From [Pantoea] beijingensis (GTDB lineage Bacteria > Pseudomonadota > Gammaproteobacteria > Enterobacterales > Enterobacteriaceae), in the NCBI RefSeq assembly GCF_022647505.1, contig NZ_CP071409.1, positions 806,001 through 870,000 of the forward strand: 64,000 nt of DNA, in the 5' to 3' direction. The notes beneath the pieces were generated by a model. It did not search any database, was not told the origin of the DNA, and worked only from the letters and a program-made list of their open reading frames with translations. Of the stretch, positions 58,082-64,000 are shown piece by piece. The position numbers were made by a program, and so were the translations under genes. The number at the start of each line of letters is the position of its first letter. Within the stretch, counting starts at the first letter, position 1.

Positions 58082-61000
58082 ATGTTTACGGTTTATCACT
58101 CAAACCAGTTGGACTTATTAAAATCACTGGCAGCTTATCAAATTGAAAACCAACCGTTACGCGATCCTTTTCAGCCTGAGGTCGTCCTGGTGCAAAGCCC
58201 AGGTATGGCGCAGTGGCTACAGATGTCACTTGCCGGGCAGTTTGGCATTGCTGCAAATATCACCTTTCCACTACCTGCCAGCTTTATCTGGGATATGTTT
58301 GTCAGCGTGTTGCCGGGTATTCCCAAAGAGAGTGCTTTTAATAAAGCCAGCATGAGCTGGAAGCTGATGACACTGCTGCCGCAGATGTTAGATCGGCCTG
58401 AATTCATGACATTGAACCACTATCTTATTGACGACGATGACAGGCGCAAATTATTCCAGCTCGCTTCGCGTGTTGCTGACCTGTTTGACCAGTATCTTGT
58501 TTACCGTTCTGACTGGCTCAACCGTTGGGAAAAGGGAGAACTGATTGAGGGGATCGGTGACGCGCAGTGTTGGCAGGCGCCGCTTTGGGCCGCCCTGGTG
58601 GAGTTTACCCACCAAATTGGGCAGCCGGAATGGCACCGTGCAAATCTGTATTCACGCTTTATCTCCACGCTGGAGAGGGCAAAAACTCGGCCCCCAGGGC
58701 TGCCCGATCGCGTATTTATTTGCGGTATATCGGCTTTGCCGCCGGTTTATCTGCAGGCGTTACAGGCGTTGGGCAAACATATCGATATCCATCTTTTATT
58801 CACCAATCCCTGCCGCGATTATTGGGGAGATATTCAGGATTACGCTTTCCTGGCCAAACTGCAAAGTCGGCGTCGACGCCATTTTCAGCAGCAGCATGAA
58901 AACGCACTCTTTCGCGATCCTGAGAATGCCTCTTCGTTATTTGATGGAGAAGGAATACAGCAGCTGAGTAATCCGTTGCTGGCCTCATGGGGTAAGTTAG
59001 GACGCGATAACCTGTTTTTGTTGGCGCAGATGGAGCCGCGTGAAATTGACGCTTTTGTCGATATTGAGCCGGATAACCTGCTGCATGCTATGCAACATGA
59101 TTTGCTGGTGCTGGAAGATCATGCCGTTGTTGGCCTTACTGCCGAAACAATACAGGACAGTATGACCAAGCGCCGATTAGAACCTGACGATCGCTCCATT
59201 ACTCTGCATGTTTGTCACAGTCCCCAACGTGAGGTGGAAGTATTACAGGATCGGTTGTTAGCGATGATGGCGAACGATCCCGAGTTAACGGCGAGAGATA
59301 TTATCGTGATGGTGGCGGATATTGATGCCTATACACCATTCATTCAGGCAGTATTCGGAAATGCGCCCTCTGATCGTTATCTGCCTTTCGCTATTTCCGA
59401 TCGTCGTGCCAGCCATGCACATCCCGCATTACAGGCATTTATCGCATTGCTTGGCTTACCCGATAGCCGCTTTGCCTCCGAAGAAGTATTGGCGCTGTTG
59501 GAGGTTCCGGCATTGGCATCTCGCTTTGATATCGATGAAGGAGGATTGCGCCGTCTGCGACAATGGGTTGAAGAATCAGGCATTCGCTGGGGATTGGATG
59601 ATGAGAGTGTGCGGGAACTTGGGCTGCCGGCCACAGGACAGCATACCTGGCGTTTTGGTATTACGCGCATGTTATTGGGCTACGCAATGGAAAGCCGGAT
59701 GGGCGACTGGCAAGGTATCCTTCCATACGATGGGTCGAGCGGGCTTATTGCTGAACTAGCCGGTAACCTGGCCGAGCTGTTGATGCGGATGAATCACTGG
59801 CGTCGAATATTGTCACAGTCTCAGCCGTTGAGCGAGTGGTTGCCGCTTTGTCGCGAGTTACTTAATGATTTCTTCATCGTGGATGCGGAAACTGAACCGG
59901 CACTGGCGTTAATTGAGGAACAATGGCAACAAACCATCGACTATGGGATTCAGGCACAATATCAGCAGCACGTACCCATTACTTTACTACGTGATGAACT
60001 CACTTCGCGACTTGATCAGCAGCGTATTAGCCAGCGTTTTCTTGCCGGGCCGGTAAATTTTTGTACGCTAATGCCGATGCGTTCGATCCCGTTCAAAGTC
60101 GTGTGCCTGCTGGGTATGAATGACGGAGTGTATCCGAGAACGTTACCGCCTCTGGGTTTTGATTTAATGAGTCAGAATCCGCAAAAAGGCGATCGCAGTC
60201 GCCGTGACGATGACCGCTATCTGTTTCTTGAAGCGTTACTCTCTGCACAAAAACAGCTTTATGTTAGCTATATCGGACGTTCTATTCAGGATAATACGGA
60301 ACGTTATCCCTCTGTGCTGGTCAGTGAATTAGTTGATTATATTGCGCAGAGCTTTTGTCTTCCGGGGGATGAGCATCTGGACGTTGATGGTAGTGCCCAA
60401 AAGGTCGTGGCACATTTGCACCATCTACACAGTCGTATGCCTTTTGCACCGGAAAATTTTTCGGAACAGGCGGAGTTTCGTAGCTTTGCTCGTGAATGGC
60501 TGCCTGCGGCTAACGCAGCAGGTGAAGCGCATCCTCCTTTTGTACAACCACTGCCACCTGTTGAACCAGATATCCTGAGCGTTGAGCAGTTACAACGTTT
60601 TTGGCGCCATCCGGTGCGGGCGTTTTTTAACATGAGACTTGGCGTAAATTTCAGTCTGGAAGAGAGTGAACTCCCGGACAGCGAGCCTTTTACGGTGGAC
60701 AATCTTGATCGTTACCACATAAATGCACAGCTCCTGAATGCATTAATTGAAGGTGAGGACCCCGATCGGCTGTACGATCGGCATCGTGCAGCCGGTAATT
60801 TGCCTTATGGTGCTTTTGGCGAACTATTCTGGCAGCAGCAACGAGAAGAGATGGATGCTCTGGCCGCACAAATCCGCGATCGACGTAATCCGAGCGAAAG
60901 TTGGGAAATTGATCTGCAGATAGGTTCGGTGCGTCTGGTTGGTTGGCTATCACAGGTGCAACAGGATGGTCTGTTACGCTGGCGGCCAGGCAAGCTGAAT

Positions 61001-61474
61001 TTTACAGATGGCTTACTACTCTGGCTGGAGCATGTGATTTATTGCGCCATGGGCGGAACCGGCAGCAGCAGTATGTTTGGCCGTAAAGAAAGTCAGTGGC
61101 GGTTTGATGCCATCACGTCTGATGAAGCCCGAACGTGGCTTCATCGTTTTATTGATGGCTATCAGCAGGGATTGAGTGTGCCATTGCTGCTTTTAGCGAA
61201 AACCGGCGGGGCTTGGGTTGAGACCAGTTATGATGAAAAACGCGAAGAGTTGTTGTTGGATGAGGTTACCCAAGCAAAAGCGCGAACCAAATTATTACAG
61301 GCTTGGCTTGGCGATTATCAGTCTGAAGGAGAGGGGAACGATCCCTATCTGGCAAGGCTATTTCGTACGCTGGATGAAACCCACATACAGGACATTTGTA
61401 CGGTGGCGCGCCATTGGTTACTGCCACTGATGCATTTTAATAACGCCAGCGTAGGCAACAAAACTGAAACCTGA
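58082..61474 (+). CDS. recC: exodeoxyribonuclease V gamma chain RecC
   Basis: An 1130-residue subunit of RecBCD, which unwinds and degrades double-stranded DNA ends and recognises Chi. N terminus MFTVYHSNQLDLLKSLAAYQ; conserved segments include VLVQSPGMAQWLQMSLAGQF, MPMRSIPFKVVCLLGMNDGV and YPRTLPPLGFDLM. RecC has a defunct helicase and nuclease fold that scans for Chi. ptrA follows, and recB and recD should lie beyond the window, as in E. coli. Confidence 0.96.
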   Translation: MFTVYHSNQLDLLKSLAAYQIENQPLRDPFQPEVVLVQSPGMAQWLQMSLAGQFGIAANITFPLPASFIWDMFVSVLPGIPKESAFNKASMSWKLMTLLPQMLDRPEFMTLNHYLIDDDDRRKLFQLASRVADLFDQYLVYRSDWLNRWEKGELIEGIGDAQCWQAPLWAALVEFTHQIGQPEWHRANLYSRFISTLERAKTRPPGLPDRVFICGISALPPVYLQALQALGKHIDIHLLFTNPCRDYWGDIQDYAFLAKLQSRRRRHFQQQHENALFRDPENASSLFDGEGIQQLSNPLLASWGKLGRDNLFLLAQMEPREIDAFVDIEPDNLLHAMQHDLLVLEDHAVVGLTAETIQDSMTKRRLEPDDRSITLHVCHSPQREVEVLQDRLLAMMANDPELTARDIIVMVADIDAYTPFIQAVFGNAPSDRYLPFAISDRRASHAHPALQAFIALLGLPDSRFASEEVLALLEVPALASRFDIDEGGLRRLRQWVEESGIRWGLDDESVRELGLPATGQHTWRFGITRMLLGYAMESRMGDWQGILPYDGSSGLIAELAGNLAELLMRMNHWRRILSQSQPLSEWLPLCRELLNDFFIVDAETEPALALIEEQWQQTIDYGIQAQYQQHVPITLLRDELTSRLDQQRISQRFLAGPVNFCTLMPMRSIPFKVVCLLGMNDGVYPRTLPPLGFDLMSQNPQKGDRSRRDDDRYLFLEALLSAQKQLYVSYIGRSIQDNTERYPSVLVSELVDYIAQSFCLPGDEHLDVDGSAQKVVAHLHHLHSRMPFAPENFSEQAEFRSFAREWLPAANAAGEAHPPFVQPLPPVEPDILSVEQLQRFWRHPVRAFFNMRLGVNFSLEESELPDSEPFTVDNLDRYHINAQLLNALIEGEDPDRLYDRHRAAGNLPYGAFGELFWQQQREEMDALAAQIRDRRNPSESWEIDLQIGSVRLVGWLSQVQQDGLLRWRPGKLNFTDGLLLWLEHVIYCAMGGTGSSSMFGRKESQWRFDAITSDEARTWLHRFIDGYQQGLSVPLLLLAKTGGAWVETSYDEKREELLLDEVTQAKARTKLLQAWLGDYQSEGEGNDPYLARLFRTLDETHIQDICTVARHWLLPLMHFNNASVGNKTET

Positions 61475-61778
61475 GGGGATGGCCTCATATGGCAGACACG
61501 AACAAATAAGGTAAAGATTGCGGACATCCTATAGGTCATCCTGTAATGTTACTTTATAACGATTTGGGTTATTTACATCGCGTTATTGTCTGTCTGCACA
61601 GCTGCAAAGTGCCAGTGTAATCGGTGTTTTGCTAATGTTTTGCACGTTATTTATCTGCGTGGGTTCCGGAAACGGATGCAGGTGCTTACTTGAGTAAGCG
61701 ATTTGCTTCGTCATGAATGTTATTTGAACTTAGGGTATATACCGACCGGGGAATAGCCAGAAAAGTAAAGAGGTATTA
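61475..61778. other. recC-ptrA intergenic region
   Basis: 304 bases with no gene supported. AT-rich; contains imperfect inverted sequence around GCTTACTTGAGTAAGC (61685-61700), a seven-base-pair palindrome without a T-run. The ptrA promoter must lie here. Confidence 0.45.
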
Positions 61779-64000
61779 ATGGGTAAGTATGCTGTCTGGA
61801 TTATGAGTTTATTTTTTTGCTTCATCTTTTGGAGCACGCCTTCTCAAGCAGGAACCGGTTGGCAACCCATTGTGGATACGGTGCGCAAAAGTGAGAAAGA
61901 TCCACGTCAGTATCAGGCTATTACGCTGGATAATGGGATGACGGTACTATTGGTTTCAGATCCTCAGGCACCTAAATCGTTGGCGGCGCTTGCTTTGCCA
62001 GTGGGGTCGTTAGAGGATCCTGGCAAGCAATTGGGTCTGGCGCACTACCTTGAGCACATGTTGTTGATGGGATCAAAACGCTATCCTCAGCCTGACAATC
62101 TTGCTGAGTTTCTCAAGAAACATGGCGGTAGCCACAACGCCAGCACCGCCTCTTATCGTACCGCTTTCTATCTTGAAGTAGAAAATGATGCGCTTGAGCC
62201 TGCGGTCGACCGTTTAGCCGATGCCATCGCTGAGCCGCTGCTCGATCCGGTTAATGCCGATCGGGAACGTCATGCCGTGAATGCTGAACTGACCATGGCA
62301 CGCTCGCGTGATGGGTTACGTATGGCTCAGGTAGGTGCAGAAACTCTGAATCCTCAGCATCCAGGTGCGCGTTTTTCCGGGGGAAATCTTGAGACATTAC
62401 GCGATAAACCAGACAGCAAATTGCATGATGCCCTAACCGATTTCTACCAGCGCTATTATTCTGCGAACCTGATGAAAGCGGTGGTATATAGCAATAAGTC
62501 GTTGCCTGAGATGGCAAATATTGCGGCTAAAACCTTTGGTCGGGTGAGCAATCGTCATGCATCAGTGCCCCGTATCACTGTGCCTGTTGTGACGGAAAAG
62601 CAGAAAGGCATCGCCATTCACTACGTACCGGCACAACCTCGTAAACAGTTAAAAATCGAATTCCGGATTGATAATAATAGCGACAAATTCCGCAGTAAAA
62701 CCGATACGCTGATTGCCTATCTCATTGGAAATCGTAGCAAGAATACGCTTTCCGACTGGTTACAAAATCATGGTCTGGCTGATTCGATTAACGCTGGTGC
62801 AGATTCCGTTGTCGACCGTAATGGCGGGGTATTTTCGATCTCGATATCACTCACAGACAAAGGTTTAGCGAAACGCGATGACGTAGTGGCTTCAGTATTC
62901 AGTTATCTGAATATGTTGCGCGCCGGCGGGATCGATCGCGCCTATTTTGATGAAGTTGCTCACGTATTAGATCTGGATTTTCGCTACCCCTCCATTACTC
63001 GCGATATGGATTACATAGAATGGTTGGTCGATACCATGCTGCGGGTGCCGATTACGCATACGCTGGATGCGCCTTACATTGCCGATCAATATGATCCTGC
63101 GGCAATAAAAGCACGACTTGATAGCATGACGCCGGAAAATGCGCGAATTTGGTATATCAGCCCTAAAGAACCCCACAATAAAACGGCATATTTTGTTAAT
63201 GCGCCTTATCAGGTCGAAAAAATCAGCGAGGAGCGTTTTGCTGAATGGCGGAAAGCTGCCGCGGCGATCAATCTATCGCTGCCGGTGCTCAATCCCTATA
63301 TTCCTGATGATTTCAGCCTCATACCTGCAACGGATAAGCCTTTTGCGCATCCACAGGCACTGATAAATGAGCCAGGGTTACGCGTGTTTTACATGCCCAG
63401 TCAGTATTATGCTGATGAACCCAAAGCAAATATTACGTTGGCGCTGCGTAATAAAGCGTCCATGAGTACGGCACGGCATCAGGTGCTATTTGCATTAAAT
63501 GATTATCTGGCGGGTGTTGCACTTGATGAACTGAGTTCACAGGCATCGGTTGGTGGGATTAGTTTTTCAAGCTCCGAAGATGACGGTGTCATGATTAGTG
63601 CCACAGGCTTCACGCAGCGTCTTCCTAAGTTATTGAAAAAATTACTTGAAGGTTACGCTGGTTTTAGCCCGACTGAAGAACAACTGGCACAAGCGAAATC
63701 CTGGTATGAAGAGCGATTGGATTCGGCAGATAAAGGCAAAGCGTTTGAACAGGCGATCCAACCGGTGCAGATGGTTTCACAACTGCCTTATACCGAACGT
63801 AGTGAGCGCCGTGCTTTACTGAAATCGATCACCGTGAATGAACTGAACGCCTACCGTAAAAATCTGCTTCAGAACGCGACGCCTGAAATGTTGGTGGTCG
63901 GTAATATGACGGCAGAAAGCGTTACTTCGCTGGCGCATGAGGTAAAAGAGCAACTGAACTGTAGCGGACAAGGCTGGTGGCATAATAGCTACGTTGTGAT
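61779..64000 (+). CDS. ptrA: protease III (pitrilysin), partial at the window edge
   Basis: An ATG at 61779 with AAAGAGG upstream opens a frame that runs to the end of the window (740 complete codons of an expected 960 or so). A signal peptide (MGKYAVWIMSLFFCFIFWST, then PSQA) leads into a periplasmic M16 metallopeptidase. The inverted zinc motif HxxEH is in GLAHYLEHMLLMGSKRYP, with the downstream Glu region PVNADRERHAVNAELTM. PtrA degrades small peptides such as insulin fragments. Located between recC and the expected recB. Confidence 0.96.
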   Translation, partial: MGKYAVWIMSLFFCFIFWSTPSQAGTGWQPIVDTVRKSEKDPRQYQAITLDNGMTVLLVSDPQAPKSLAALALPVGSLEDPGKQLGLAHYLEHMLLMGSKRYPQPDNLAEFLKKHGGSHNASTASYRTAFYLEVENDALEPAVDRLADAIAEPLLDPVNADRERHAVNAELTMARSRDGLRMAQVGAETLNPQHPGARFSGGNLETLRDKPDSKLHDALTDFYQRYYSANLMKAVVYSNKSLPEMANIAAKTFGRVSNRHASVPRITVPVVTEKQKGIAIHYVPAQPRKQLKIEFRIDNNSDKFRSKTDTLIAYLIGNRSKNTLSDWLQNHGLADSINAGADSVVDRNGGVFSISISLTDKGLAKRDDVVASVFSYLNMLRAGGIDRAYFDEVAHVLDLDFRYPSITRDMDYIEWLVDTMLRVPITHTLDAPYIADQYDPAAIKARLDSMTPENARIWYISPKEPHNKTAYFVNAPYQVEKISEERFAEWRKAAAAINLSLPVLNPYIPDDFSLIPATDKPFAHPQALINEPGLRVFYMPSQYYADEPKANITLALRNKASMSTARHQVLFALNDYLAGVALDELSSQASVGGISFSSSEDDGVMISATGFTQRLPKLLKKLLEGYAGFSPTEEQLAQAKSWYEERLDSADKGKAFEQAIQPVQMVSQLPYTERSERRALLKSITVNELNAYRKNLLQNATPEMLVVGNMTAESVTSLAHEVKEQLNCSGQGWWHNSYVV

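Overview
The window is a chromosomal segment of a gammaproteobacterium of the order Enterobacterales. Gene order from fau-ssrS-zapA through recC-ptrA follows the Escherichia coli layout with local losses and gains, and most proteins align closely to their E. coli counterparts as I remember them. An Erwiniaceae-like genus (Pantoea, Erwinia, Mixta or a relative) is my best guess, but the sequence alone does not settle it. The left edge cuts fau and the right edge cuts ptrA.

Region by region. 1-5.7 kb: fau (partial), 6S RNA and zapA on the minus strand, diverging from ygfB-pepP-ubiH-ubiI. 6.4-10.9 kb: the glycine cleavage operon gcvTHP behind a long structured leader. 11.0-18.5 kb: an accessory island. 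A deleted ygfF remnant is followed by a decayed Tn3-family transposon bounded by inverted repeats at 11180 and 17143. This contains a broken IS3-group element that is itself interrupted by an IS110/IS1111-type element, a two-gene module resembling a polymorphic antibacterial effector with its immunity protein (M23-like plus pesticin-type muramidase, and an LprI-like periplasmic protein), and the 3' end of a Tn3 transposase. Just outside the right repeat lie a class II microcin-like precursor and a small membrane protein that may be its immunity partner. 18.5-22.6 kb: a beta-glucoside module (bglA, PTS EIIBC, RpiR-type regulator). 22.9-32.5 kb: trhA, ygfZ, sdhE-ygfX, fldB, xerD-dsbC-recJ-prfB-lysS, including the RF2 programmed frameshift. 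32.7-35.0 kb: a trypsin-like lipoprotein and an MFS transporter. 35.0-38.4 kb: lysR/lysA and galR. 38.6-42.9 kb: a molybdopterin S/N-oxide reductase, one OmrA/OmrB-type small RNA and an FtsI paralogue. 43.4-49.9 kb: aas-lplT, a frameshifted tas, ygdR, ygdQ and mutH. 50.6-55.4 kb: rppH-ptsP and lgt-thyA. 55.4-64 kb: a VanX/DdpX-type dipeptidase, the ppdA-ppdB-ygdB-ppdC pseudopilin cluster, recC and the start of ptrA.

The most unusual content is the 11-18.5 kb island. It places two apparently independent antibacterial toxin/immunity pairs side by side: one inside a Tn3 relic, the other directly beyond its right end. Secondary points of interest are two copies of one long palindromic intergenic element (one abutting gcvT), a cluster of DnaA boxes between mutH and rppH, a single Omr sRNA where E. 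coli has two, and several terminators with no obvious gene upstream.
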